Assembly (NCBI GenBank): GCA_005881215.1
Contig: VBDZ01000007.1
Span: 1 to 33,914, forward strand
Direction: 5' to 3'
Source of the DNA: Chloroflexota bacterium
GTDB taxonomy: Bacteria > Chloroflexota > Dormibacteria > CF-121
DNA length: 33,914 bases
Under the pieces are notes generated by a model. That model saw only the letters and a program-made list of their open reading frames with translations. It had not been told where the DNA came from and did not search any database. A program made the translations under genes and the position numbers. This document shows positions 9,237-17,653 of this stretch, in pieces (position 1 is the first letter of the stretch; each line of letters starts with the position of its first letter).

Positions 9237-9833
9237 GTGTCGGGAGCCGACGAGCCCGGGCTGCTGGCGACAGTGGTCGGACAACGGGGTGACCTCTCGG
9301 GGGTAAAGGCCCTGCTCGCCGAGGGCGGGATCGTGGAACGGCCGGTGGTCGACCTCCGGGCGTCCGCCCGCCGGCATGGCCTTCGAGCCGGCCAGGTCCG
9401 CCGCCTGCTGGCCGTCCGGGAGCTGGCCCGGCGCTGGCACATACCGGCGGACAGTGCCGCTCCCGCGATCACCTCACCCCGGGAGGCGCTGCTCCAATTC
9501 CAGGATCTTCGCGCCAGTCCGAAAGAGTGCTTTGCCGTGCTCTATCTCAATACGCGAAACCAGCCGGTCGGCTGTGAGAAGGTCGCCGTGGGTGGCCTCA
9601 ATGTGGCGGCGCTTCAGCCACGCGAGGTGTTCGGCCCTGCCCTGACGTTCGGGGCCGCCGCTGTGATCCTGGCTCACAACCACCCGTCCGGCGACCCGAC
9701 GCCGAGCCCGGAGGACCTGGCGGTCACCCGACACCTGCAGGAGGCTGGCCGGCTACTCGGTGTGGAAGTCCTTGATCACCTGGTGATCTGCTCCGAGCGG
9801 TTCCGCAGCCTGCGGGAGTCGGGGGCCCTCTAG
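9237..9833 (+). CDS. radC: RadC-like JAB/MPN-domain protein
   Basis: 198 aa; EVFGPALTFGAAAVILAHNHPSGDPTPSPEDLAVTRHL (JAMM motif) and C-terminal LLGVEVLDHLVIC; divergent N-terminal region. Confidence 0.88.
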   Translation: MSGADEPGLLATVVGQRGDLSGVKALLAEGGIVERPVVDLRASARRHGLRAGQVRRLLAVRELARRWHIPADSAAPAITSPREALLQFQDLRASPKECFAVLYLNTRNQPVGCEKVAVGGLNVAALQPREVFGPALTFGAAAVILAHNHPSGDPTPSPEDLAVTRHLQEAGRLLGVEVLDHLVICSERFRSLRESGAL

Positions 9834-9990
9834 TCGGCTACGCGCATTACTCCGTTAGGTGATATCAGGACTGTCAGACCCCGAACTCGGAGGGACCGGC
9901 AAACCTGGGGCAAACTCCGACGGGCACGGCGGCCCCGGCAGTGAGAGAATATGGGAGCCGCCTGCCGGCGGACGGCCCTGACGGGGCAGG

Positions 9991-10028
9991 AAAACCGACC
10001 ACTGAGCGATGGTCGGTTTTCTGTTTTT
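9991..10028 (+). terminator. Rho-independent terminator, probably bidirectional between convergent genes
   Basis: AAAACCGACCA - CTGAGCGA - TGGTCGGTTTT perfect 11-bp stem followed by CTGTTTTT. Confidence 0.88.
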
Positions 10029-10055
10029 CAGGGCAAGAGAGCGAGCCCCAAAAGT

Positions 10056-10661
10056 TCAGATCCGATCAATTCGTGTCAACAACCAGCCGAACTTTCCGCT
10101 GATGACCGCGGCATCACAGTAGGGGCAGATGCTGGTGATGTCGACGTTGACCGAAGCGCCGCAGTTGGGACAACTCTGCGAGGTGATGGTCCCCGGTTGT
10201 CCGGTGATCAAGGTCGACGGTCGCTGGAAGATCCAGTCTTCGGTCCAGTCCCAGGGAATCGTGTCGCCGCGGACCACTGTGCCGGCGCCGTCGAGATCGT
10301 AATCGGCTGAGCTGGCGTTGATCCGCACCGTGACGGTGTCAAAGCCGCTGTCGCTGAGTGCACCGGCGATTACCGCACTGGTGAAGCTCAGCCTGTCGAG
10401 GACATTGCGCCAACCGCGCTGGGCATACGCAGCGACCTGCGCTTTCTGCTCTTCCCAGATGAGGGAGGCCATCACGCCCTGACTGAGTGCCGGTTTCAAC
10501 GCGGTCCACGCCTCGAACACAGCGAAGAACAGTCGCTGAACCTGGGCGAGGAAGACATTCTCGTCGAAGCCCGGATCGTGGGCCCGGATGTCAGCGATGC
10601 CCGCGATCTTGCCTTCGACCCCATCGCTATCGACATTGGGCGCCCAGGATCCGGGCATCAC
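10056..10661 (-). CDS. TIM44-like domain protein with C-terminal zinc ribbon (paralogue of 7895-8821); N-terminus uncertain
   Basis: DPGFDENVFLAQVQRLFFAVFEAW...SGFDTVTVRINASSADYDLDGAG...SQSCPNCGASVNVDITSICPYCDAAVISGKFGWLL parallels the first TIM44-like protein. Confidence 0.75.
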   Translation of the reverse strand: MMPGSWAPNVDSDGVEGKIAGIADIRAHDPGFDENVFLAQVQRLFFAVFEAWTALKPALSQGVMASLIWEEQKAQVAAYAQRGWRNVLDRLSFTSAVIAGALSDSGFDTVTVRINASSADYDLDGAGTVVRGDTIPWDWTEDWIFQRPSTLITGQPGTITSQSCPNCGASVNVDITSICPYCDAAVISGKFGWLLTRIDRI

Positions 10662-10857
10662 CTGCCCGTACCACGCGCGGCTCGGTCGATGCGTCGGGCC
10701 CTCGCCGGACGTGAGGTAGCCCTGGCTGGCGGTCGCCTCGCCTTCGGCGAGCCAGTCGGTGAGGTCTTTGATGCGATCAGCCAGGCCGATACCCGGTTCG
10801 ACGCGCCGGGCGGTCCGCTTCTTTCAACATCCCATCCCTACGTTGGGGGTGACATTT

Positions 10858-10895
10858 TCCCCTCCCCCGCTTGCGGGGGAGGGCAGGGTGGGGGC
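10858..10895 (+). repeat. GC-rich palindromic dispersed repeat, intergenic copy
   Basis: TCCCCTCCCCCGCTTGCGGGGGAGGGCAGGGTGGGGGC; core CCCTCCCCCGC-TT-GCGGGGGAGGG; near-identical core in the copy at 26149-26186. Confidence 0.85.
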
Positions 10896-10897
10896 AC

Positions 10898-12031
10898 TCA
10901 GCTCGTGCGGAAGATCTCGATAATTTGTCCGGTCCCGTAGTCGCCGACCAGCAGTCCGCCGTCCGGGGCCACGGTGATCGCCAGCGGATGCGAAAAACCG
11001 GTCGCGAAGTCGCTCACCTGGCCGTGCTCATCGCCACCGGAGCCCGAGAAGACGACTCGCTCCACCCGACGTCCGGTTGGGCCGCCAACGTTGGCGCCCC
11101 ACTGGGTGACGAAGGCGTTCTCCGCATAATCGGATCCGAACTCGGTCGCCTCGTAGAAGGCGAGCCCATCGGCCGAGCTGTGCGGCGTGAAGACCGCCAC
11201 CGGCGGCGTTACGCCGGCGCAGTTGCCGTGCAGGCTGCCGTCGGGATACGCAGGCCAGCAACGCGGCCATCCGGCATCCTCGCCGTCGGTTACCCGCAGC
11301 AGGTGGTCGGCCGGCTGGCCACCGATGTTGTCCTGGCCGTTGATGGTGACGTAGGCATCGCCGGTCGTGGCCTGCAACGCCAGGCCGTAGGGATTGCGGC
11401 TGCCGCGGACGACGACGCCGGCATAGCTCCAGTCGCTGTGGAAGCGCAGCACCGCGGCGCTGCGCGGATCCCGTTCGCTGCAGACATCGCAGGTCGACCC
11501 CAGACCCAGCAGATAGTCGCCGTTGGGCATCGGCAGGATCCAGTCATTCTGGTGGCGGCCGGTCGGCAGGCCCTGGACCACCGCGCCGCCTCCGGTGAGC
11601 GCCCCGTTGTTGAGCTGATAGGCGCGAACGCTTCCGCGAACGGAGACGAACAGGCTCGTGTCGCGCCAGGCGAGCCCAAGCGCCACCGGCAACCCACCGC
11701 GCAGCACCTGTGGACTGGCCCCCGGTGATGGCACGACCAGCAGGGTTCCGGCGCTGTTGACCACGTAGAGCCGGCCGTCCGGGCCGAAGGCGAACGCGGT
11801 CGCCGTTCCCAGGCCCCGCGCGTAGACATAGGCCGCAAAGCCGGCGGGTACGGCGATGCCGCCGGCCGCGGGTAGGTTGGGCGTCGGCGTTGGAGTGGGC
11901 GGCGGGGTTGGCGTGGGCGTGGGCGTCGCGGTGGTCAGCCGCGGCGACGGCGAGTGCAGTGGGGCCGCGGCCGGCCGGCCGCAGGCCGCCACCGACGCCG
12001 CCAGGATCACGGTCGCCACGATCCGTCTCAC
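10898..12031 (-). CDS. PQQ-type glucose/sorbosone dehydrogenase-like beta-propeller lipoprotein
   Basis: Lipobox LAASVAACG; PTPTP linker; IAVPAGFAAYVYARGLGTATAFAFGPDGRLYVVNSAGT...PLAITVAPDGGLLVGDYGTGQIIEIFR. Confidence 0.85.
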   Translation of the reverse strand: MRRIVATVILAASVAACGRPAAAPLHSPSPRLTTATPTPTPTPPPTPTPTPNLPAAGGIAVPAGFAAYVYARGLGTATAFAFGPDGRLYVVNSAGTLLVVPSPGASPQVLRGGLPVALGLAWRDTSLFVSVRGSVRAYQLNNGALTGGGAVVQGLPTGRHQNDWILPMPNGDYLLGLGSTCDVCSERDPRSAAVLRFHSDWSYAGVVVRGSRNPYGLALQATTGDAYVTINGQDNIGGQPADHLLRVTDGEDAGWPRCWPAYPDGSLHGNCAGVTPPVAVFTPHSSADGLAFYEATEFGSDYAENAFVTQWGANVGGPTGRRVERVVFSGSGGDEHGQVSDFATGFSHPLAITVAPDGGLLVGDYGTGQIIEIFRTS

Positions 12032-13065
12032 GACAGCGGAGGAATCGTCAGCACCAGCTTGCCGAATTGCTCGGCTCGCTCCATCCGTTCCTGCGCGGCC
12101 GCGGTTTGCTCGAGAGGGAAGGTTCGGTCGATCACCGGTGCGAAAACACCTGCCGCCAGTAGCCCGGTAACCCGTTCCCAGTCATGACGGGTGCCCATCG
12201 TCGAGCCGTAGATCGTGATCTGCTTGGTGAAGATCCGCCGGATGTCCTCTTCGGGTTTGGGGCCGGTGGTGGCGCCGCAGGTGACCAGCCGTCCGCCCCG
12301 TGCCAGCGCCCGGACGCTTCCCGGCCAGGTGGCCGCCCCCACATCGTCGATCACCACATCGACGCCACGCTTGCTCGTGATCGTCCATACCTCTTTCGAA
12401 AAATCTGCCGTCCGGTGATTGATCAGCACGTCGGCACCCATGTCCCTGGCGCGGCGGAGCTTCTCATCGTGGCTCGAGGTGACGAAGACGCGAGCCCCGG
12501 CGTGTTTGGCGACCTGGAGCGCCGCGATCGCGACCGCCCCACCGATTCCGAGGATCAAGACGGTCTCGCCCGGGGCCACCCGCGCCTTGGTGACCACCAT
12601 CCGCCAGGCGGTGAGAAAGACCAGCGGAAAGGCCGCCGCTTCCTCGAAACTCAGCCCTTCGGGGATCGGCCGGAGGTTGACCTCCGGCATGACAACCGCC
12701 TGGGCGAAGGTGCCATCGCGGTGCTCGCCGAGGATGTCATAGCGGTCGCAGAGGCTGTGCTCGCCTTGGGCGCAGTAATCGCAGGTTCCGTCACTCAGCC
12801 CCGGGTCGAAAAAGACCCGGGTCCCGACGGGGTACTTGGTGGCGCCCGCGCCATTCGCCGCCACGACGCCCGCCCCATCGGCGCCGCCGATGTGGGGGAG
12901 GGGCACTCCCGGGATCACCCCGGTGCGGGCGAACAGGTCCAGGTGGTTGAGGGCCGCCGCCCGCAGTCCGACCAGCACCTCGCCGGGGCCTGGTTGCGGG
13001 GTCGGCACATCCTCGTAGCGGAGCACCTCCGGCCCCCCGTGCTGGTGAAATCGCACCGCCTTCAC
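12028..13065 (-). CDS. Zinc-binding dehydrogenase (MDR superfamily alcohol dehydrogenase / quinone reductase-like)
   Basis: MKAVRFHQHGGPEVLRYEDVPTPQPGPGEVLV...GTCDYCAQGEHSLCDRYDILGEHRDGTFAQ...VLILGIGGAVAIAALQVAKHAGARV; 4-bp overlap with the downstream gene. Confidence 0.92.
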   Translation of the reverse strand: MKAVRFHQHGGPEVLRYEDVPTPQPGPGEVLVGLRAAALNHLDLFARTGVIPGVPLPHIGGADGAGVVAANGAGATKYPVGTRVFFDPGLSDGTCDYCAQGEHSLCDRYDILGEHRDGTFAQAVVMPEVNLRPIPEGLSFEEAAAFPLVFLTAWRMVVTKARVAPGETVLILGIGGAVAIAALQVAKHAGARVFVTSSHDEKLRRARDMGADVLINHRTADFSKEVWTITSKRGVDVVIDDVGAATWPGSVRALARGGRLVTCGATTGPKPEEDIRRIFTKQITIYGSTMGTRHDWERVTGLLAAGVFAPVIDRTFPLEQTAAAQERMERAEQFGKLVLTIPPLS

Positions 13066-13322
13066 GTCGCGTCATGCTACTCACTTACCGGGCGATGGCG
13101 TCGTCCAGCCCCCGCGGCGCACTCGGCCGAAATCACGACGGCCTCGTATGCTCGCACCGGCGGCATGCGACGCCCGCCCTGTTACGCGCGAAACCGCGGC
13201 GCGCTGAAGCGCGCTTTATCCCCGGCCAAGCGCGGACTCAACTCCGCAAGAACGTCACGGACAGTGACGTTGCAGTAGCAAAACCTACATTCGCGAATGC
13301 GGTTGTGTCAAAAATCATGACC

Positions 13323-13328
13323 TATAAT
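13323..13328 (+). promoter_or_regulatory. Consensus -10 element TATAAT immediately upstream of a GTG start (possible leaderless transcript)
   Basis: CCTATAATGTGGCGCACGTG; GTG at 13338 is in the histidine kinase frame, 10 nt after the hexamer. Confidence 0.55.
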
Positions 13329-13337
13329 GTGGCGCAC

Positions 13338-14957
13338 GTGACTGCCGACCCCGAGATTCAATTGCTGAACCGGCTCGGCGGTCTCTTCACCGCATCGCTG
13401 TCGCTGAACGACAACATCGACGCGATGCTGTCGGCGACATCCCAGATGGTGCAGTTCGATGCGGCCACCGTCTTCCTGCTCAACGAGGGCAGTCGCGAGC
13501 TGACCGCCTGCGCCACCTACCCGCACAAAGACGAGGTGCCGCACATCGCCCGATTCGTTTTGGGTGAGGGAATCCTCGGTTACGCCGTCGAGCAACTCGA
13601 GACCCTCAACATCGCGGACGCCACGCTCGACCCGCGCTTCAAGATCCTCGACCAGAGCCGGTCGCCGCGGGCGCTGATGGTGCAGCCGCTGGCCACCCCG
13701 CAGCGGGTGGTGGGCGCCATGACCATCTCCCGCCAGCGCGTCGATCCCTTCACCGAGCTGGACGCGGCCATTCTGAAAGTCATCACGAACCAGGCCGCCA
13801 TCGCGATCGAGAATGGTCGCCTCTACGAGCAGCTGCAAGGCCACCTGGGAGAGCTGGAGACCGCCAACGCGCAGATCGCCGAAGTCAGTCGGCTCAAGTC
13901 CGAGTTCCTGGCCAACATGTCGCACGAGCTGCGGACTCCGCTCAACGCCATCCTGGGATTCTCCGAGCTCCTGCGGGATGACCTGGCCGGAAAGATCACC
14001 GAGAAACAGCGCAAGGACTGCCTCGACAACATCTATAACAGCGGGCGACACCTGCTGTCCCTGATCAACGACGTCCTCGACCTCACCAAGATCGAGGCCG
14101 GCCGCATGGACCTCGTCTACGAGGAGTTCGGCGTCGAGTCGGCCACCCGCGAGGTGCTCAACGTGCTCCGCTCGCTGGCCATCAAGAAGGACATCGAGAT
14201 CACGTCCAGCGTCGAGCCATCGGACGCGCTGCTGATCGCGGACAAGAACAAGTTCAAGCAGGTGCTCTACAACCTGCTGTCCAACGCCATCAAGTTCACC
14301 CCACCGTCGGGCAAGGTTACCGTCCAGGCCCGGGCCCAGGACCAGCTGCTCAAGATCAGCGTCCAGGACAGCGGTATCGGCATCCCCAAGGACTTCCAGC
14401 ACAAAATCTTCGGCGCCTTCTACCAGGTACAGAGCGCAAGCAACCGGGAGTACCCGGGGACCGGCCTCGGCCTGGCGCTAACCAAGAAGCTCGTCGAGTT
14501 GCACGGCGGCAGCATCGGCTTCGACAGCGCCGATGGCCATGGGACGACCTTCACGGTCGAGCTCCCCCTTCGCCCCGGCCCCAGCAAGCGCAACCGGGTG
14601 CTGGTGGTGGAGGACAACCCGTCCAACCTGGACCTGGCCCGGATGGTGCTGGAGGGGAACGGCTTCGCCGTCGACACCGCTTCGAACGGCCAGGAGGGCC
14701 TGGAGAAGGCCCGCCACCTCCGGCCCGACCTAATACTGATGGATATGCAGCTTCCCGGCGTTGATGGATTAGCGGTGACTCGTCAGCTCAAAGCCGACCC
14801 GGCCACGGCGAACATCAAAGTGGTCGCCCTGACAGCGAATGCGCTGAAAGGGAGCGAGGAGCAGGCGCTGGCCGCGGGGTGCTCCGGCTACATCGCAAAA
14901 CCGATCGAACTCAAGAAATTCATGCTGCAAGTGACGAACTTTCTGGAGAAGGAGTAG
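13338..14957 (+). CDS. Hybrid sensor histidine kinase/response regulator (GAF-HisKA-HATPase-REC); start is 13338 GTG or 13317 ATG
   Basis: FLANMSHELRTPLNAILGFSELL (H-box), NLLSNAIKFTPPSG, GIGIPKDFQHKIFGAFYQ, GTGLGLALTKKLVELHGG; C-terminal VLVVEDNPSNLDLARMVLEGNGF...LILMDMQLPGVDG. Confidence 0.93.
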   Translation: MTADPEIQLLNRLGGLFTASLSLNDNIDAMLSATSQMVQFDAATVFLLNEGSRELTACATYPHKDEVPHIARFVLGEGILGYAVEQLETLNIADATLDPRFKILDQSRSPRALMVQPLATPQRVVGAMTISRQRVDPFTELDAAILKVITNQAAIAIENGRLYEQLQGHLGELETANAQIAEVSRLKSEFLANMSHELRTPLNAILGFSELLRDDLAGKITEKQRKDCLDNIYNSGRHLLSLINDVLDLTKIEAGRMDLVYEEFGVESATREVLNVLRSLAIKKDIEITSSVEPSDALLIADKNKFKQVLYNLLSNAIKFTPPSGKVTVQARAQDQLLKISVQDSGIGIPKDFQHKIFGAFYQVQSASNREYPGTGLGLALTKKLVELHGGSIGFDSADGHGTTFTVELPLRPGPSKRNRVLVVEDNPSNLDLARMVLEGNGFAVDTASNGQEGLEKARHLRPDLILMDMQLPGVDGLAVTRQLKADPATANIKVVALTANALKGSEEQALAAGCSGYIAKPIELKKFMLQVTNFLEKE

Positions 14958-14968
14958 GACCCGCCGAA

Positions 14969-15670
14969 ATGCCGTTCCCGAAGACGATTCTCATGATCGA
15001 GGACGACGCCCCGACCCGGGAGGTCGTCCGGATGGCATGTGTGGGTCAAAACCTGAACCTGATCGAGGCCGAGACGGGAGAGAAAGGCATGGAGATGATC
15101 GAGAAGTCCGAGCCCGACCTCGTGATCCTCGACCTGAACCTGCCGGGCGTCTCCGGCATGGATGTCTGCCGCCAGCTGCGGGCCGACGGCACCCAGGTAC
15201 CGGTCATCATGCTGACCGCGAAGAACGACACCATCGATGTCGTCGTCGGGCTCGAGGTGGGGGCCGACGACTATCTGACCAAGCCGTTTGAGGTACGGGA
15301 ACTCCTAGCCCGGGTGGGCGCGCACCTGCGCCGCAGCGAGCAGGCGGTCGCGCAGGCGCAGCCCAAGACGCGCTTCGAGTTCCCAGGCCTCATCATTGAC
15401 ATGAACAGCCGCCAGGTCTGGCGCGAGGGCAAGGAAGTTGCCCTGACGCTGACCGAGTTCAACCTCCTGTCGCTGCTGGCCTCACAGGCCGGCCAGGTAG
15501 TGAGCCGCGGCGAGCTGCTGCGGAAAGTCTGGGGCTATGAGGTGGAGATCGAGACCCGCACCGTGGATGCCCACGTCTACCGGCTGCGCAAGAAGATCGA
15601 GCGCGACTCGGAGAAGCCCCACTACATCCACTCCGTCCCGGGGATCGGCTACCGCTTCGTCGCTGAATAG
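14969..15670 (+). CDS. OmpR/PhoB-family response regulator
   Basis: ILMIEDDAPTREVV...DLVILDLNLPGVSGMDV...VIMLTAKND...GADDYLTKPFEVREL...winged helix TRTVDAHVYRLRKKIERDSEKPHYIHSVPGIGYRFV. Confidence 0.95.
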   Translation: MPFPKTILMIEDDAPTREVVRMACVGQNLNLIEAETGEKGMEMIEKSEPDLVILDLNLPGVSGMDVCRQLRADGTQVPVIMLTAKNDTIDVVVGLEVGADDYLTKPFEVRELLARVGAHLRRSEQAVAQAQPKTRFEFPGLIIDMNSRQVWREGKEVALTLTEFNLLSLLASQAGQVVSRGELLRKVWGYEVEIETRTVDAHVYRLRKKIERDSEKPHYIHSVPGIGYRFVAE

Positions 15671-15731
15671 CGGCAAGGCGCGCGGTCGGCGGTCGGCATC
15701 AGGTTGACGCCTACCGCTCGAGGCACCGATG

Positions 15732-16373
15732 CTACCGGGCGACCGGGGCGGCCACCACGCGCCGCTGGGGAGCGTGATCGGCCACCAACACGAGCGCTCC
15801 CGGCAGGCTGTAGAGGCCGCCGGCGATGGCGCCGGCCGCAGTGGTGCTCAGCAACGACAGCGACCATGGAAATCCCGGATACCAGATGAGCGCGGCCGCG
15901 ACCGCGCCGATGGCAGACGCGGCGACCCAGCGATTCGCCGAGACGTCGGGCTCCTCCATCAACATCCACTGGAGGGCGCCGATGATCCAGCCGGATGCCA
16001 CTGCGGCCACCAATGCGGCGGCCACCGAGCCCAGCAGCCACCCGGTGGTCAGGCTGATCAGGAACTGGGCCGCCATGTAGCCGAGGCCGGCAAAGGGCCC
16101 GATCAGCAGCCAGTCCGGCGGCAGCCGGTACCGCTGGCCGAGAACCAACCAATGGGCGGCCCAGCACACCAGCCCCGTGGCAGCCCACGGCCCGAAGAGA
16201 GCAAACGCCAGGCGCAGTCCAGCCGTAACCGCGCTACCATCGGCGGGTGCCGTGATCGGTGCAGAGTAGTTGGCGAAAAAGAGCCCGCTCACGGCCCCGG
16301 CCGTCACGTTGCCGGCTATCCACAAAACGGGAATGGCGGATCTCGCCCGGCTGGTCGCCGACCTTGCGGTCAT
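15732..16373 (-). CDS. Hypothetical polytopic membrane protein
   Basis: 213 aa with several hydrophobic helices (GNVTAGAVSGLFFANY, LLGSVAAALVAAVASGWIIGALQWMLM). Confidence 0.6.
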   Translation of the reverse strand: MTARSATSRARSAIPVLWIAGNVTAGAVSGLFFANYSAPITAPADGSAVTAGLRLAFALFGPWAATGLVCWAAHWLVLGQRYRLPPDWLLIGPFAGLGYMAAQFLISLTTGWLLGSVAAALVAAVASGWIIGALQWMLMEEPDVSANRWVAASAIGAVAAALIWYPGFPWSLSLLSTTAAGAIAGGLYSLPGALVLVADHAPQRRVVAAPVAR

Positions 16374-16472
16374 GCGCTTCTCCCAGGTCCATCATCTCGC
16401 CATTTCCTGCCGCTGGACATTGCGTTTTGACCTGATAGAGGCGGGCTCGGCACCCGATTCGCGGGCTGCGCG

Positions 16473-16492
16473 CGGTACTGTAAGCAGTACCG
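16473..16492. promoter_or_regulatory. Perfect inverted repeat CGGTACTG-TAAG-CAGTACCG upstream of 16511 CDS
   Basis: 8-bp arms, 4-nt spacer, 18 nt before the TTG start; operator or 5' UTR hairpin. Confidence 0.5.
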
Positions 16493-16510
16493 AACCGGGA
16501 GGGCGCAATT

Positions 16511-16807
16511 TTGGCGACTGAGGAAGAGCAGATCGCGGCGCTGCTCAAAGAAGCCAGCGAGACGCATCACACCGTCTATCGCATCGTGGACGGCGATGAT
16601 CCGGATTGGGCGTCCTGGTACGCGGACTGGCTGATCCGGCTGTCGGAGCTTCCCACGATCCTGCAGACGACGCCGGTTCGGAGCGAGCTCGTCTACGAGC
16701 TGGTCAGCCTCGACCGCGAATTCAATCGCTCCAAACCCACCGAGCCCTGGGAACGGTTTTACGCCCGCCAGCTCCTGCAGCGCTTTCAGCCCGCTCGCGC
16801 GAGCTAA
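16511..16807 (+). CDS. Conserved hypothetical small protein
   Basis: 98 aa from TTG with [48 protein letters not shown]. Confidence 0.75.
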   Translation: MATEEEQIAALLKEASETHHTVYRIVDGDDPDWASWYADWLIRLSELPTILQTTPVRSELVYELVSLDREFNRSKPTEPWERFYARQLLQRFQPARAS

Positions 16808-16809
16808 CC

Positions 16810-17652
16810 GTGGCGCCCATCCCCACGACCCGGCTTCCCGCAGGTGAGGCCGTGCCGATCCTCGGACAGGGGACGTGGCACATGGCGGAACGGCCGCGCC
16901 GCCGGCAGCAGGAGATCGACGCCCTTCGCACCGGGCTCGACCTGGGTTTGACCCTGATCGATACCGCCGAGATGTACGCCGACGGCGGGGCAGAGGAGCT
17001 CGTCGCCGAGGCGATCGCCGGCCGGCGCGACGAGGTGTTTCTGGTGACGAAGGTGCTGCCGTCGCATGCGACGCGGCGTGGAACGGTCGCCGCCTGCGAG
17101 CGCAGCCTGCGTCGGCTGCGCACGGATCGAATCGATCTGTATCTCCTCCACTGGCGCGAGGACACGCCCCTCGCGCAAACGCTCGAAGGCTTCACAACCC
17201 TGTCCCGCGCCGGCAAGATCCGCTACTGGGGGGTCAGCAACTTCGACGTCGCCGACATGGAGGAGCTGGTCGGCCTGCCGGGCGGCGCCGGCGTCGCGAC
17301 CGACCAGGTGCTCTACAACCTGACCCGGCGCGGCATCGAGCACGATCTCCTGCCCTGGTGCCGCCAGCGGCAGATCCCGGTCATGGCCTATTCGCCGATC
17401 GAGGAGGGGCGCCTGGTCCGCCGACGCCCGCTCAAGCCGATCGCCAGTCGTCACGACGCCACGCCGGGGCAGGTCGCGCTGGCCTGGCTACTCCGGCAGG
17501 ATGGCGTGATCGCGGTTCCAAAGGCGGGCACGCCGGAACATGTCGGAGAGAACCGCGCCGCGGTCGACCTGCGTCTTACGAAGCAGGACCTGGCTGACCT
17601 CGACCGTGCCTTTCCGCGGCCAGCCGAGCCCGTTCCGCTCGAGGTGATCTAG
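16810..17652 (+). CDS. Aldo/keto reductase
   Basis: [11 protein letters not shown]...[27 protein letters not shown]...[13 protein letters not shown]...[11 protein letters not shown]...[12 protein letters not shown]...[17 protein letters not shown] start just after the previous gene. Confidence 0.95.
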   Translation: MAPIPTTRLPAGEAVPILGQGTWHMAERPRRRQQEIDALRTGLDLGLTLIDTAEMYADGGAEELVAEAIAGRRDEVFLVTKVLPSHATRRGTVAACERSLRRLRTDRIDLYLLHWREDTPLAQTLEGFTTLSRAGKIRYWGVSNFDVADMEELVGLPGGAGVATDQVLYNLTRRGIEHDLLPWCRQRQIPVMAYSPIEEGRLVRRRPLKPIASRHDATPGQVALAWLLRQDGVIAVPKAGTPEHVGENRAAVDLRLTKQDLADLDRAFPRPAEPVPLEVI

Positions 17653-17653
17653 G

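Noticed and set aside
11856-11945. GTGGGCGT/TP-type repeat
   Set aside because: Low-complexity Thr-Pro linker behind a lipobox in the sorbosone dehydrogenase-like lipoprotein.
12184-14402. Long ORFs 12184..13278 (+) and 13308..14402 (-)
   Set aside because: Antisense to the zinc-binding dehydrogenase and the hybrid histidine kinase respectively.
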